Assembly (NCBI RefSeq): GCF_037042905.1
Contig: NC_087249.1
Coordinates: forward strand, 7,870,001-7,934,000
Source: Lytechinus pictus
Lineage: Eukaryota > Echinodermata > Echinoidea > Temnopleuroida > Toxopneustidae
Direction: 5' to 3'
Length of the DNA: 64,000 nt
The notes beneath the pieces are model-generated. The model was not told the origin of the DNA and searched no databases. It saw only the letters and a program-made list of their open reading frames with translations. Of this stretch, positions 32,462 through 45,600 are shown in pieces. The translations under genes and the position numbers were made by a program. Each line of letters starts with the position of its first letter. Position 1 is the first letter of the stretch.

Positions 32462-32554
32462 CGCTAAAACCCGTTCCTTAGTAATAACGAAGCAACCAAG
32501 AGCCGTCATGCCGATTTCTGGTCCGTCCAACCGGGCCAAGAATAGAAGCTGGAC
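32462..32554 (-). CDS. GRL gene B exon 3
   Basis: Ninety-three nt, acceptor ATTTAG and donor GCG|GTAGGT, phase 0. It encodes VQLLFLARLDGPEIGMTALG plus CFVITKERVLA and differs from gene A exon 3 only in the last residue. Confidence 0.85.
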
Positions 32555-33194
32555 CTAAATGAAAAGACGTGAAAAGATTTTTGTGTGAATATGGTACATG
32601 TACATTCACAAACGTAAAACGAAAATTTGATTTGAAAACAAAAATAAAAGATTAACAATAAAAACATGGTACCATCAAAAATATTACCTGTAATAGCCAG
32701 CCCATGCAGCCTTACAAAATATGAGAAATTTAAAATATTTTCTGATATGTTGAAAGCAAAGTCATAAAATGATATTATGGATCTCTTTTAATGAATAATG
32801 TTCTTTCATTTTTCTTCATTCATTTTGCTTGCTCATTATTAAAAAAAATTATCAGTTTGGGACAATTTTAAATATTGGACGAGAAAGATGACATAATAGG
32901 TCACTATTGATTTGGAAGTGAGGTTATCGAATACAAAATTCGAATCGTGGGCTATATGTTCAGAATATATAGAATATATGAAATTTTCCATTGGTTTGCT
33001 TTTCTCGCTCGCTTTAAAAATGTTTAATTGAAATCAAATATTTCCATGCCCATAGATTTATATTCAGTGATGAAGATACAATGGCCCTGGGAAGCGGGAC
33101 CTATATTTTGTAGTGAAAACCTTTTTTTTTACTTGTCAAATAGCACCCCCAGTAAAAAAAAATCGTTCCCACTGGCCTGAAAGATATATATATA
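32555..33194. other. GRL B intron 2, no feature seen
   Basis: AT-rich intronic DNA before the mariner-like element. Confidence 0.3.
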
Positions 33195-35273
33195 CACAAC
33201 AAAAAAAGTAAGTCCCCCCTAAATCAAATTGCTGTAAGTTTTGAACGGAATTATTTTGAGATATGATATTTCGTAGGTGGTTTTATACACTCATTAAGCA
33301 ACTCCTGGTGAAAAATTAGATTGATCGGTTGAGTCATGCATGAATGATTAAAGATTGAATTAAAAATTGCCATTTTTGAAAGTCACAAGAGTCGTTTTTC
33401 AGATTGTGCAAATACAAAGTTGGGCAAAAGTTGTTTTTAGGTGAATTGTTTGGTGTTATGCTGTTTTAATATACATCATTTAGCCACTCCACACACAATT
33501 TTGATATCGTATGTTCATGGTTGAGTGAGCACAATGTATTGCAGGGGCCACGGAAGCGGGGGGGGGGGGCTTCAGCCCCCCTCCCCCACTTTTTTCCAAA
33601 AGCATGTACAAAAATGTAAAAATGACCATACGATTGTGATTTTTTTGCATGGTCAGACCCCCCCGACCCCCCCCCCCCCACTTTGAAAACTGTTCCGCGG
33701 CCCCTGTATTGTGACGTATTATGATAGGGGTTTATGGTAATTTCCTCTACAACTTGTTAGATCATGTTAAAATTTGAAAATGTTGGTGTCTCCCCCGATT
33801 ATAGGCCTCTCCCCCATTTTAGAATTTTGGATCCACCACTGATTTGTCCATAAATTAAACTGATCATCAGAAATTGTTAGGAAAGAATACATTTATGCAG
33901 TATAAAGAGTATTTATTCCTAAGTTTTTGCTCGCTCAACCATGCAAATGTTTTAAGTTCGGAAATTGTGTGGTGATAGAAATGATGGATGATAAAAACAC
34001 AGCAATTAAAGTCACATTTGAAACCGAATTTGCCCCCCAAAATTCACTTTATTACCCTTTAAAATGAGTCTGTGACATTGAAAATACCAATTTCCCCACT
34101 TTGATGCGTGCTCACTCATCCATAAATAAACAAATCGATTTCATTTTTGCACAGAATTCTGCCCATGGGTTGATAAACATTACTACGAAATGACATTGAA
34201 AAAGACAGCCTTGAAAAAAAGTTCCACCATATTGAATAAGGGGTTACGTATTCTTAAACATATGCACCCATAATGTACACAAGTTAATGAGAGAGGAAGT
34301 CAACATTCTAACAAATTTGAAATGAGGGTTTGTTTCATATACGGTTTTTGTTACTTCTGCCAACAGTTATATCATGAAACTTCGCACATGGCTTCAGAGT
34401 AACACTATCCAAAAGGCGCTTACACCAAAATAACCATTCGATACGGCACAGAGTGGGGCCAAGGCATTGAACTTTCTTCTCATTTGCATAATTTTCGAAT
34501 ATTGTGTGCTCACTGATGCATTAAACATCGGGATTTTCATAAAAATCAAATCAAATGAACTATGCATGGAGGTTTGTGACAGATATCCATAGTTACAAAT
34601 TGCATTTTTTCCAATAACGTAAAAAAGAGCTAATCACATTCCACATGTTCATTCAAGCGTGAACGTTTAATTAAACGCCTTTGAATCATTGAAGCATGTT
34701 AATTGGTCATGAACATAACGAAAAAGTTGAGAAAAGATCATTTTCAGTTACCAAAATGAAACGATACATGCCTATGATATTTGAAAATCGTATTTTTTGT
34801 ATTCAATTAATGTTTATTGAACCGTGAAACGATGAATATTGCTGAATATACTCTTCCCAAAAATAACTGTCTTCATATTCTATCATTTTTATTTATAGAA
34901 ATGTGTAAAAAATCCAATTATAGCAAATTTGAACTTGTGTTTATTCAACCGTGAAATTTAGCCAAAAAAGTTGTATCGTCTTTTAGAAAGTACCTTTTAC
35001 AAGCCTTCCGACTATTTTTCATGATGAGAATGTGGAATTAGTTCCAATAAAATGGAATCAAAGTAATGATATTTGGCTTGTGACTTTTAAAAAGTGACAT
35101 TTTTGCCTTCTGACGGTGCTCACTGAAGCATGACGTAAAATATGTCCATAACATTTACTCAGAGGATAGCTTATAAAATTACCTACACGCTCATGTAAAA
35201 ATATATTAAAAACTCGCATTGGTTCGGAAATTATTGATGTTTGTTTAAGGGGGGACTTACTTTTTTTGTTGTG
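33195..35273. mobile_element. TA-flanked mariner-like non-autonomous element (2.08 kb)
   Basis: The terminal inverted repeats CACAACAAAAAAAGTAAGTC and its complement at the right end (followed inward by CCCCC) are flanked by TA. No transposase frame survives. The interior holds several copies of the 9-mer GTGCTCACT: reverse at 33524, forward at 34108, 34506 and 35116. The same 9-mer recurs in the element at 59.6 kb. It lies in intron 2 of gene B and is itself interrupted at 33542. Confidence 0.7.
33542..33706. mobile_element. Small MITE nested in the mariner-like element
   Basis: The ends CAGGGGCCACGGA and TCCGCGGCCCCTG are flanked by TATTG on both sides (33537-33541 and 33707-33711). The inner sequence matches the copy at 56341-56528, including the AAAAATGTAAAAATGACCAT block and poly-C tract. 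Confidence 0.7.
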
Positions 35274-36107
35274 TATATATTAGTGAAGGTATTTTGGTAC
35301 ATGGTATAGGTACAAGCATTATCAAATATGCATGTACAGTTGCTTCCCATATTCTCTTCCTAATGTGGTCTCTATACAAATTGGTCCCATGTCATGTATG
35401 TTTTATTCTAGCTTTGGTCTCTTTTTAAAGTCTTAATAGTCTTGAACCCAAAGTTGGAAGGTGAGTGCCCCGGAGGATAGGACTCGCACCATCTTAAAAA
35501 AAGATGATAAAAACTTAATGGTACCATCTGTAGATCACTGCATGGTCTATAGAAGTGTCATCATCATAATTTGCATTCATTTTCCTTGAATATCTGGCCG
35601 TCTACCTTGACACTGCCCAGCATACGGAACTGAAGTGGCTACCCTGGGTAAATATACCGTTATTATTATCATTATTATTAATAGTATTATTAATTTGTAT
35701 TATTATTATTATTATTACAATAGAATCGGTTAGTTATTTCCAAACAGTCAACATGGGACATCTTTTGTAACCACCATCCTCTTAATATTCATAAACTTAG
35801 CGTAATATGAGCCAAGCTTTTCTAAGGGAGCTAGACGAGGAAAAATTACTATAAAGCTTCGAGGGAGCGAAGCGAGCGAGCAAATTTTTTAAACCCGAAT
35901 ACAAAACTAATTTTGTGAAAGTATCTGACATAGTATTCAGAAAACGATATAATTTCCACTCCTTTTTCCTTCACCTCGATTTTTTTAGGGGCCATGTCCG
36001 CCAAGCCCCCCCCCCCCTTCACCTGTACGCCAGTAATATTCATTATAGTACATTCAGCGTGAAAAAAAGTTGTAGAATTAAAATAGTGAAGTTATTACAT
36101 TTAGTAC
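35274..36107. other. GRL B intron 2 remainder
   Basis: Contains an ATT trinucleotide run (35660-35720) and a GAGCGAAGCGAGCGAGC block at 35866-35882 related to the satellite core. No gene is seen. Confidence 0.35.
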
Positions 36108-36173
36108 CTGAGATAGATCTGAGTCAAACGTGTCCATCTGTAGTTCGTGCACACGTCTGCGTAGGGAATGAGC
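36108..36173 (-). CDS. GRL gene B exon 2
   Basis: Sixty-six nt, acceptor GCATGCAG and donor CAG|GTACTA, phase 0. It encodes AHSLRRRVHELQMDTFDSD plus LSQ. Intracellular linker, nearly identical to gene A exon 2. Confidence 0.8.
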
Positions 36174-36238
36174 CTGCATGGGAAAGAGAGAACAGCCACA
36201 AACAATTTGCAAAATTTGTTTCTTCTCTTTTCGCGACT

Positions 36239-36404
36239 AATACCTCAGTCACATTTTCTCTAGGGCGGCCGTAAGGTGAGTCGAAAACAGCCGTTTTACT
36301 CATCTTCATTCGAACCACCTGTATGTAGCTATTACAAACAAAATGTTAAAACAGTTGATTCGACTCGCCGTACAGCCACCATTTTGCAAATGTGACTGAG
36401 GTAT
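36239..36404. mobile_element. MITE in GRL B intron 1
   Basis: The ends AATACCTCAGTCACATTTT and AAATGTGACTGAGGTATT are inverted repeats, with a second paired block GTGAGTCGAA / TTCGACTCGC inside. 166 bp, non-coding. Confidence 0.7.
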
Positions 36405-36667
36405 TCAACTAGTAAGGCTACTGAAAACCCAAAATATTTTAATGAAAGGATGCATAAGTTGTTCTAAAAAACAATTACCTCGTATATATTGAAAATATTA
36501 AAATTCGAAACATTTACAACGTTTAAAAAAATAACTATTAATGACTTGCTTCTATATGATTTACATTCTTTTATGAATGGAAAAAGGGTAGGCCTAATAG
36601 AATCTAAATAATAATAAATTATTGTATAGCTCAAACATAGGAACCGGCTCCAAAGTAATTATATTAC

Positions 36668-37798
36668 CTTTTCATATACTTGCACTGCGAAAAGGGACGG
36701 CAATAACACATTGGTGGAACAGACGAGGAGCCAACAGAGCGTCATACTGATGTACAATAGGTTTCCATTAGCAAGATAAAAGAGCTCATACAACAGAAAG
36801 ATAATGAGTGGAATGTTCGTCAAGTACACGACTCCCACAAAAGGAGAGAATACATCATCAGCAACCTCGACAGTGTGGCAAATAACAGCATGTCTTCGCC
36901 GAAAACAATTCAGTGTCTTTTTATCAATCGGGTGGGAAGAGTTGAGAGCCTGGTCGAATTCCTCTGACAAATTTTCAAATTGCAACGAAATGTTGTGACA
37001 TATGAGCGAGAAAAGAGCACCCGGAAATGCATAAGCAGCATTTGAATAAACTGCGAATATCAAATTAATGCCGCAAAATGGCTCTGAAAGCCACGGTCCA
37101 CAGATGCCCATTGAAGTCAGCGGGTTTAGTCCGAAGCCAAATGTTGAGAATACCATACCGGCAATGTTGATAAGCATGACACAAGTACATGTTACCGTTA
37201 CAAGCATAGCCCATTTGTTGTATCTTACGGGAGTTTTGTGCTGATTCTCATTAATTTCGTCTTTCGTGTTTAGGGTCGTTTTGTCCAATGAGCAATGTGT
37301 TCGTCTTGTTTGAAGGGACGTGACCGAAGAGTTCCAATGACGCCGGAAGTAGGGCATGCATTTGTCCCTGTAACACACTACGAACATGATGGTATTGCAG
37401 ATAGATACGATGTAAAAGTACACTTGCATTGTTATCAGTTCTTGCGAGAATATTCCGTACCTGTCATTCAGAGCAATAGCATATGTCATCCGGATCGTAT
37501 TCAGCCACAGGTATATACACACCAAAGCGTGGTATACTCGAGAAATACCATTCCGCCAACTCTTCGACCTAGGTGGCTCAGGATCAGCATCAGGAAACCA
37601 TCCTGAACCTTCAGCCTGGCCCTGAGTTTTGAGGGCGCCCTCGAAAGCTGTTTCGTGATAGACTCCAACGATCTTCAAAGTCAAAAGAAGGGGTTCTAAC
37701 ATCTCATTCCAAAGAAGATTTACTTTCACATCATTCCTTGGAGGTTGATCTTGTTTTGTTGCAGATTCCATCTTCCCAATAACAGCAATACGATTCAT
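36668..37798 (-). CDS. GRL gene B exon 1: gustatory receptor-like protein, TM1-TM6
   Basis: A 377-residue first exon from the ATG at 37798 to a donor GAAAAG|GTAATA at 36668/36667, phase 0. It is clearly similar to genes A and C along its length, with the same six hydrophobic segments and the invariant block RRRHAVICHTVEVADDVFSP before TM5. With exons 2 (36108-36173), 3 (32462-32554) and 4 (30883-31020) the protein is 475 residues. Intron 1 is only 0.5 kb and holds a MITE; intron 2 is 3.6 kb and holds two nested elements. The start is the conserved MNRI methionine shared by all three paralogues. A chemosensory channel role is inferred from the family. Confidence 0.87.
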
Positions 37799-38740
37799 TT
37801 TAGAAGCTATTTTCTCTTTCTTCGAGAAATATGGGAGTAGTATAAAGCCTATACTCTATGGATCTGTTTCAAATAATGCAGACGAATCGACTAGCTGAGC
37901 TGTTCATGGCTTAAGTCGAACCTTTTCGATAAAACCCCGCGACGGCTACCGACAAACAGACAATTACTACTCACACCCTAAATGCTAAATGGCACCTCGT
38001 CAATGTTATGCAACGCAAAATCATAACAGGAGTTAATCATCTTAAGTGACTGTTTACTAATCACTGGCAATTGTTCCAAATTAGTTACCACACTTTAATG
38101 GTAAAATTAATTTAGATAATTGTGAGAGAGCTAATGTAGGCCTATTTGTTTTGTATGAATAGATAGTTGATAGGGATGATACTCCTGCAGGAGTTTGTTG
38201 ACAGTGTAAAAGAATGAATTGTTTGTGTGTTCTTCTACCCCCCCCCCCTCTCTCTCTCTCTGTATGATCATATGAAAACGCATTCAAATCGCACTGACAG
38301 AATACAGGGATAGAGAGAGCCGAATCAGGGGGAAGGGGATGCGGGAGAATAGGGAAAGAGGGTGAGTGAGAGAGGGAGAGAGAGAGAAGGGGGGGGGGGA
38401 GAGGAGAGCCTTGGAGAGGGAATGCAATTGAAATTGATTGCATAAATCTTCTTCGTTTACGTCAATAAAACGTATTCATAGAGATCCTAGCCATTTGTTT
38501 TTATCATTCTTCATTTTATCAGTTACCCCTTTTCGTTTTTTTTAAAGCGGTCTTTGATTACTTAAAGAATTAAGAATCCAATTTTGAGCTCCAGTATACA
38601 AATAATGAATGTTTATGAGTGCAATGGACATAATACTTCATGGGGTGACACATGGGCGAAATCTCTCCTTAAACATGTTAAAGGTAGGGGGGACACAATT
38701 GACTTTTCCGTTTTTTTCCGTTTTTAAGTTCTACAGAGTT
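37799..38740 (-). promoter_or_regulatory. 5' flank of GRL gene B
   Basis: The first ~360 bp match the gene A flank. Beyond that, GCAGGAGTTTGTTGAC at about 38187 matches the far side of the LINE insertion upstream of gene A, showing that the duplicated unit included at least 400 bp of upstream DNA. CT/GA-rich simple sequence follows at 38238-38400. Confidence 0.4.
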
Positions 38741-38748
38741 ACTAACTC

Positions 38749-38777
38749 AAACACACACACACACACACGCACACACT

Positions 38778-38809
<32 letters not shown>

Positions 38810-38860
38810 AAGTATACATATATATATATATATTTATATACATGTATATATATATTCATG
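38749..38860 (+). repeat. (AC)n(AT)n microsatellite
   Basis: ACACAC run changing to ATATAT; low-complexity reading frames here are not genes. Confidence 0.85.
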
Positions 38861-38914
38861 TATACATATTTCGAAGAGGGGAGGTATTCCTAACTAAAGA
38901 TGAAAGGCCTCAAT

Positions 38915-40665
38915 AAATAATGCAAGCGCGAAGCGCGAGCCCAAATATGTCGATATTTTATAAATTGTGACCTGGAAATTGAACATTCTGAACGTTTTTT
39001 GTGATCATGAACTAAATTCGAACCTACCTAAACCATTAATGCGAGCACGAAGTGCGAGCTGAAAGTTTTTGATTTTCCAACCTAAAAACTGGGCATTCTT
39101 AACACTTTTTCAAATCATGAACAGGATATGAATTACCTAAAACTGAACATTCGTAACACTTTTTCAAATCATGAACAGAATAGGAATTTAACTAAATCAT
39201 AGATGCGAGCGCGAGCTGAAAGTTTTTGATGATTTTCCCATCTAAAAACTGAACATTCTTAACAGTTTTATAAAAATCATGATCAGGATAGGAATCTAAT
39301 AAAACAATGCTAGCGCGAAGCGCGAGCTGAAAGTTTTTTTTATTTTCCAACCTAAAAACTGGACATTCGTAACACTTTTTTCAAATCATGAACAGGATAG
39401 GAATTTAACTAAATAATAGCTGCAAGCTGAAAATGTTTGATTTTCCTACCTAAATACTGGACATTCATAGCACTTAAAAAATAATATGAACGGAATAAGA
39501 ATCTAAACAATGAATGAAAGCGCGAGCTGAAAAGGTTTTTGATTTTCCAACCTAACAACTGGACATTCTTAGTACTTAAAAAAAATCATGAACAGGAAAG
39601 GAATCTAAACAATTAATGCGAGCGTGAAGCACGAGCTGAAAGATTTTGATTTTCCAACCTAAAAACTGGACATTCTTAGCACTTAATAATGAACGGAATA
39701 AGAATCAAAACAATGAATGCGAGCGCGAAGCGCGAGCTGAAAGGATTTTTGATTTTCCAACCTAAAAACTGGACATTCTTAGTACTTAAAAAAAATTATG
39801 AACAGGAAAGGAATCTAAACAATTAATGCGGGCGTGAAGCACGAGCTGAAAGTTTTTGATTTTCCAACCTAAAAACTGGACATTCTTAGCACTTAATAAT
39901 GAACGGAATAGGAATCTAAACAATGAATGCGAGCGCGAAGCGCGAGCTGAAAGGGTTTTTGATTTTCCAACCTAACAACTGGACATTCTTAGTACTTAAA
40001 AAAAAATTATGAACAGGAAAGGAATCTAAACAATTAATGCGGGCGCGAAGCGCGAGCTGAAAGTTTGTTATTTTCCAACCTAAAAACTGGACAATCGTAA
40101 CACTTTTTCAAATCATAAACAGGATAGGAATCTTACTAAACAATATTAGATTCGAGCGCGAAGTGTGTGCTGAAGATATGTCATTTCCGGCCTACAAAAT
40201 TGGTATTATTAGCATATTTTAAATCAAGGACAGGGTGGCTATCTAACTAAATTTTAATTGATATGAGCGTGAAGCGTATCCTGATTTTTTTCAATTTTCC
40301 GACCAAAAAAGGCATCTTCTTTTCACCTTATAGCAATAAAACAGGATAATATCTGACCCAACCATATTACCGATGCGAGCGCGAAGCGCGAAATGAATTT
40401 TATTTATATTCGGATCTGAAAACTGGATCTTTCAAGCACTTTTGAAATAAAGAACAAGCAGTCTATCTCAATAAACAATGCGAGCGCAAAGCGCGAGCTA
40501 ATTTTTTTTCTTTAAGATTTAAACCTACAAATTATGAAAAAGATGGATATCTTCCTAAATAAATGATTTGATTTTATATATTTCGATCTTAAAAGTGAAA
40601 GAAAAAAATTTAAGCACGTTTTGAAAGAAGAGATGGCTGTGTATTAATGCGAAGCGCGAGCGATT
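38915..40665 (+). repeat. Satellite array, ~105-120 bp unit with GCGAGCGCGAAGCGCGAGC core
   Basis: About 15 diverged units, each with the GC-rich core GCGAGCGCGAAGCGCGAGC followed by an AT-rich spacer (TTTTCCAACCTAAAAACTGG, ACATTC, ATCATGAACAGGATAGGAAT). The core is mirror-symmetric. Units become more diverged after about 40150. The same family occurs inverted at 52.74-53.49 kb and inside the foldback element at 58.1-58.6 kb. Confidence 0.85.
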
Positions 40666-42049
40666 TTTTTATTTTTTTTACACAATGACCTGAAAGTTTT
40701 ATTTTTTCCGATTATTCCCCTCCCCTTCCATCATTTGATTGTCTTCCTCGTCCTATCTTTCTTCTTATTTTTCTCCTCACCTTCCCATTTTGCGCCGCCA
40801 ATAGGAGGCGGGCAGCCGCTTCGTCCCCTTGATCTACCTATAATGACCCCTCCCACGTACGGCAGGAATTTCGTGTAAAAATGGAATATAAAAGTCTCGT
40901 TAATAGAGTATTTAAAAACAAATTTTGGGGGATTAAACAAAGGTATGTTTTTACGGGGTATGGAACATTCTCGTCTACCATCTATACACTAAATTTACTT
41001 ATAAGTATCCAGGGGCGATTTTCTGTTTTCGTCATTTTCATTAGTTATGAAATTGACAATGGGCATCGAAGTCAGCAATGTCATCACTCTTTGGCTGACA
41101 TATAGGGCTAGATGCGAGTTCGGGAATAGTCGGGCCGGTATGCCTTTTCTTTTCCTATCCAACTGAAAGAGGGTCACTTATATTTCACATTTTTATAAAT
41201 ATATCCAATGATTTTTGTGATGTGAGATTTTCATGACGGCATTTTAATATTGTAACTGTTATACCCATACTATTTTCAGGTATCAACATTGATTTTTTTT
41301 TAACAGGGAGCGATGTTATATTTTGCCTTTAACAAAAACTCTTTGTTTATATTTATTTCGAAATTCGAGGATACATGTGTATAATTTCGATTTTGAATTA
41401 TGTATTTTGATCCATAATAAAATACCACAAATAGTGGGGGGACATTTGATATTACGTACCCCCTTTCCAAAATGGTAGGGGGACGCGTCCCCCCTGGGAT
41501 TTCCGCCCATGAGGTGACGGATGAATGGGCCATTCAACGAGTCGCAGCGGAGTTGAATTGATCATTTATTTCATCTTTCACCGAATGAGTATTCTGTCCA
41601 TTGCACGAATATTTGATTTATATGACACCTAAAAATAGATTCTTGTAATTTACAGATTTGAATGCAAAAGTGCATTTAGTGCGAACGCGTTCTGTTGACT
41701 GTCGCATACATACAACAAAATCGTATGGATAAAAAATTGCACGGATTATGACGTCATTGTAAATTGTGCTGAATGATCGACATCGAACAACCAATCAAAT
41801 GACAAGGAACTATCTAGGTGTCATATAATGACATATAAACACGGAGCTTCAACATGCTCAAGTATCAACACGGCAAACTCTGGATCATGCCGGCATGATC
41901 CAAGGAAGTCCGGGATAATTTTGCTCCGAATTTAGCGTCGAAGAGCGTTGTTCACGCGGTATCAACGCGGCATTAACACGATGTTTACATGTATCTACAG
42001 AGACCATGCCTGCAGAGCACGTCGTCGACACCATGTACACGGACCGTCA
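40666..42049. other. Non-coding segment between satellite and transposon (duplicated at 43998-45381)
   Basis: No gene is recognised; short frames of 60-77 codons on both strands lack family features. It contains a perfect 20-bp palindrome, GGATCATGCCGGCATGATCC, at about 41882-41901. Confidence 0.4.
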
Positions 42050-42673
42050 CACAGTGGGCCAGAATGAGTTGAAAGTGCGCCAAAATTATATTCCGTGTTA
42101 TATGTTTACCTTAACATGTTGGTTATGGGTAATTTTGGGCGTAGAATCGACTGAACATAATTTAAAGCCGATATGACGTCACTTTGATACCAAATTATGA
42201 TTGGCTACTTAAAACCTATCTGTGAAAAGACAAATTGCAGTATATAAACAAAGTGCAGTATATAAACTTTGTGTTATGTGTTACTTTAAGATTGACCAGA
42301 CATGTCAGAGTGAATGTTGGTTCATGCTTCTCACATGCCTAAAAAGTGTGTACGAGATCCTGAAAATAATTTTATGGCATCAAAATGATCATTATATTTT
42401 CAAAATCTGAAAATATTAACCGTGCTTTATCATGTTTATCAAGCGGTGCAGACTTGGGTAAAACGCACCACGAATGGTTTACTATGAGGAGGGTTTTGGG
42501 CTGAAATTATTCTACAAGTAACTTTTATCTATGGAAGAGGGGCGGGTAGCCCTTATATGCGTTACCAACCTTTATTTTGGTTGCATTATGCCCGGAATTC
42601 ATGTCATTTTCATGGAATGAAAGGGGAATCGTCCTCGCCGTGCAAAAATGAACGGCATTGTACACCCACACGG
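42050..42673. mobile_element. CACAGTG-ended transposon, left half, cut by the duplication junction
   Basis: Identical to 45382-46005 and preceded by the same CGTCA. It stops at the junction, where the sequence jumps back to the satellite, so it is a by-product of the tandem duplication and not a separate insertion. Confidence 0.85.
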
Positions 42674-42674
42674 G

Positions 42675-45600
42675 TTTTCCAACCTAAAAACTGGACATTC
42701 ATAACACTTTTTTCAAATCATGAACAGGATAGGAATTTAACTAAATAATAGCTGCAAGCTGAAAATGTTTGATTTTCCTACCTAAATACTGGACATTCAT
42801 AGCACTTAAAAAATAATATGAACGGAATAAGAATCTAAACAATGAATGAAAGCGCGAGCTGAAAAGGTTTTTGATTTTCCAACCTAACAACTGGACATTC
42901 TTAGTACTTAAAAAAAATCATGAACAGGAAAGGAATCTAAACAATTAATGCGAGCGTGAAGCACGAGCTGAAAGATTTTGATTTTCCAACCTAAAAACTG
43001 GACATTCTTAGCACTTAATAATGAACGGAATAAGAATCAAAACAATGAATGCGAGCGCGAAGCGCGAGCTGAAAGGATTTTTGATTTTCCAACCTAAAAA
43101 CTGGACATTCTTAGTACTTAAAAAAAATTATGAACAGGAAAGGAATCTAAACAATTAATGCGGGCGTGAAGCACGAGCTGAAAGTTTTTGATTTTCCAAC
43201 CTAAAAACTGGACATTCTTAGCACTTAATAATGAACGGAATAGGAATCTAAACAATGAATGCGAGCGCGAAGCGCGAGCTGAAAGGGTTTTTGATTTTCC
43301 AACCTAACAACTGGACATTCTTAGTACTTAAAAAAAAATTATGAACAGGAAAGGAATCTAAACAATTAATGCGGGCGCGAAGCGCGAGCTGAAAGTTTGT
43401 TATTTTCCAACCTAAAAACTGGACAATCGTAACACTTTTTCAAATCATAAACAGGATAGGAATCTTACTAAACAATATTAGATTCGAGCGCGAAGTGTGT
43501 GCTGAAGATATGTCATTTCCGGCCTACAAAATTGGTATTATTAGCATATTTTAAATCAAGGACAGGGTGGCTATCTAACTAAATTTTAATTGATATGAGC
43601 GTGAAGCGTATCCTGATTTTTTTCAATTTTCCGACCAAAAAAGGCATCTTCTTTTCACCTTATAGCAATAAAACAGGATAATATCTGACCCAACCATATT
43701 ACCGATGCGAGCGCGAAGCGCGAAATGAATTTTATTTATATTCGGATCTGAAAACTGGATCTTTCAAGCACTTTTGAAATAAAGAACAAGCAGTCTATCT
43801 CAATAAACAATGCGAGCGCAAAGCGCGAGCTAATTTTTTTTCTTTAAGATTTAAACCTACAAATTATGAAAAAGATGGATATCTTCCTAAATAAATGATT
43901 TGATTTTATATATTTCGATCTTAAAAGTGAAAGAAAAAAATTTAAGCACGTTTTGAAAGAAGAGATGGCTGTGTATTAATGCGAAGCGCGAGCGATTTTT
44001 TTATTTTTTTTACACAATGACCTGAAAGTTTTATTTTTTCCGATTATTCCCCTCCCCTTCCATCATTTGATTTTCTTCCTCGTCCTATCTTTCTTCTTAT
44101 TTTTCTCCTCACCTTCCCATTTTGCGCCGCCAATAGGAGGCGGGCAGCCGCTTCGTCCCCTTGATCTACCTATAATGACCCCTCCCACGTACGGCAGGAA
44201 TTTCGTGTAAAAATGGAATATAAAAGTCTCGTTAATAGAGTATTTAAAAACAAATTTTGGGGGATTAAACAAAGGTATGTTTTTACGGGGTATGGAACAT
44301 TCTCGTCTACCATCTATACACTAAATTTACTTATAAGTATCCAGGGGCGATTTTCTGTTTTCGTCATTTTCATTAGTTATGAAATTGACAATGGGCATCG
44401 AAGTCAGCAATGTCATCACTCTTTGGCTGACATATAGGGCTAGATGCGAGTTCGGGAATAGTCGGGCCGGTATGCCTTTTCTTTTCCTATCCAACTGAAA
44501 GAGGGTCACTTATATTTCACATTTTTATAAATATATCCAATGATTTTTGTGATGTGAGATTTTCATGACGGCATTTTAATATTGTAACTGTTATACCCAT
44601 ACTATTTTCAGGTATCAACATTGATTTTTTTTTAACAGGGAGCGATGTTATATTTTGCCTTTAACAAAAACTCTTTGTTTATATTTATTTCGAAATTCGA
44701 GGATGCATGTGTATAATTTCGATTTTGAATTATGTATTTTGATCCATAATAAAATACCACAAATAGTGGGGGGACATTTGATATTACGTACCCCCTTTCC
44801 AAAATGGTAGGGGGACGCGTCCCCCCTGGGATTTCCGCCCATGAGGTGACGGATGAATGGGCCATTCAACGAGTCGCAGCGGAGTTGAATTGATCATTTA
44901 TTTCATCTTTCACCGAATGAGTATTCTGTCCATTGCACGAATATTTGATTTATATGACACCTAAAAATAGATTCTTGTAATTTACAGATTTGAATGCAAA
45001 AGTGCATTTAGTGCGAACGCGTTCTGTTGACTGTCGCATACATACAACAAAATCGTATGGATAAAAAATTGCACGGATTATGACGTCATTGTAAATTGTG
45101 CTGAATGATCGACATCGAACAACCAATCAAATGACAAGGAACTATCTAGGTGTCATATAATGACATATAAACACGGAGCTTCAACATGCTCAAGTATCAA
45201 CACGGCAAACTCTGGATCATGCCGGCATGATCCAAGGAAGTCCGGGATAATTTTGCTCCGAATTTAGCGTCGAAGAGCGTTGTTCACGCGGTATCAACGC
45301 GGCATTAACACGATGTTTACATGTATCTACAGAGACCATGCCTGCAGAGCACGTCGTCGACACCATGTACACGGACCGTCACACAGTGGGCCAGAATGAG
45401 TTGAAAGTGCGCCAAAATTATATTCCGTGTTATATGTTTACCTTAACATGTTGGTTATGGGTAATTTTGGGCGTAGAATCGACTGAACATAATTTAAAGC
45501 CGATATGACGTCACTTTGATACCAAATTATGATTGGCTACTTAAAACCTATCTGTGAAAAGACAAATTGCAGTATATAAACAAAGTGCAGTATATAAACT

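Larger units (their letters stand above)
39343..42674 (+). repeat. 3.33-kb tandem duplication, unit 1
   Basis: This 3332-bp unit is repeated immediately as 42675-46005. It covers the last two thirds of the satellite array, 1.4 kb of non-coding DNA, and the left half of the CACAGTG-ended transposon. Only a few substitutions were seen between units (for example at 39368/42700, 40739/44071 and in the 41370/44702 region). Confidence 0.93.

Noticed and set aside
37295-37606. 103-codon plus-strand frame over GRL B, with similar ones over A (23876-24145) and C (55097-55402)
   Set aside because: Conserved only because the opposite strand codes the receptor; antisense shadow.
38915-40665. Regularly spaced ~19-bp repeats resembling a CRISPR array
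   Set aside because: The spacers are homologous to each other and the period drifts (about 90-170 bp); this is a eukaryotic satellite.
40731-40940. Small frames repeated at 44063-44272 and neighbours
   Set aside because: Their duplication is explained by the 3.33-kb tandem copy; they show no domain and contain poly-Lys and low-complexity stretches.
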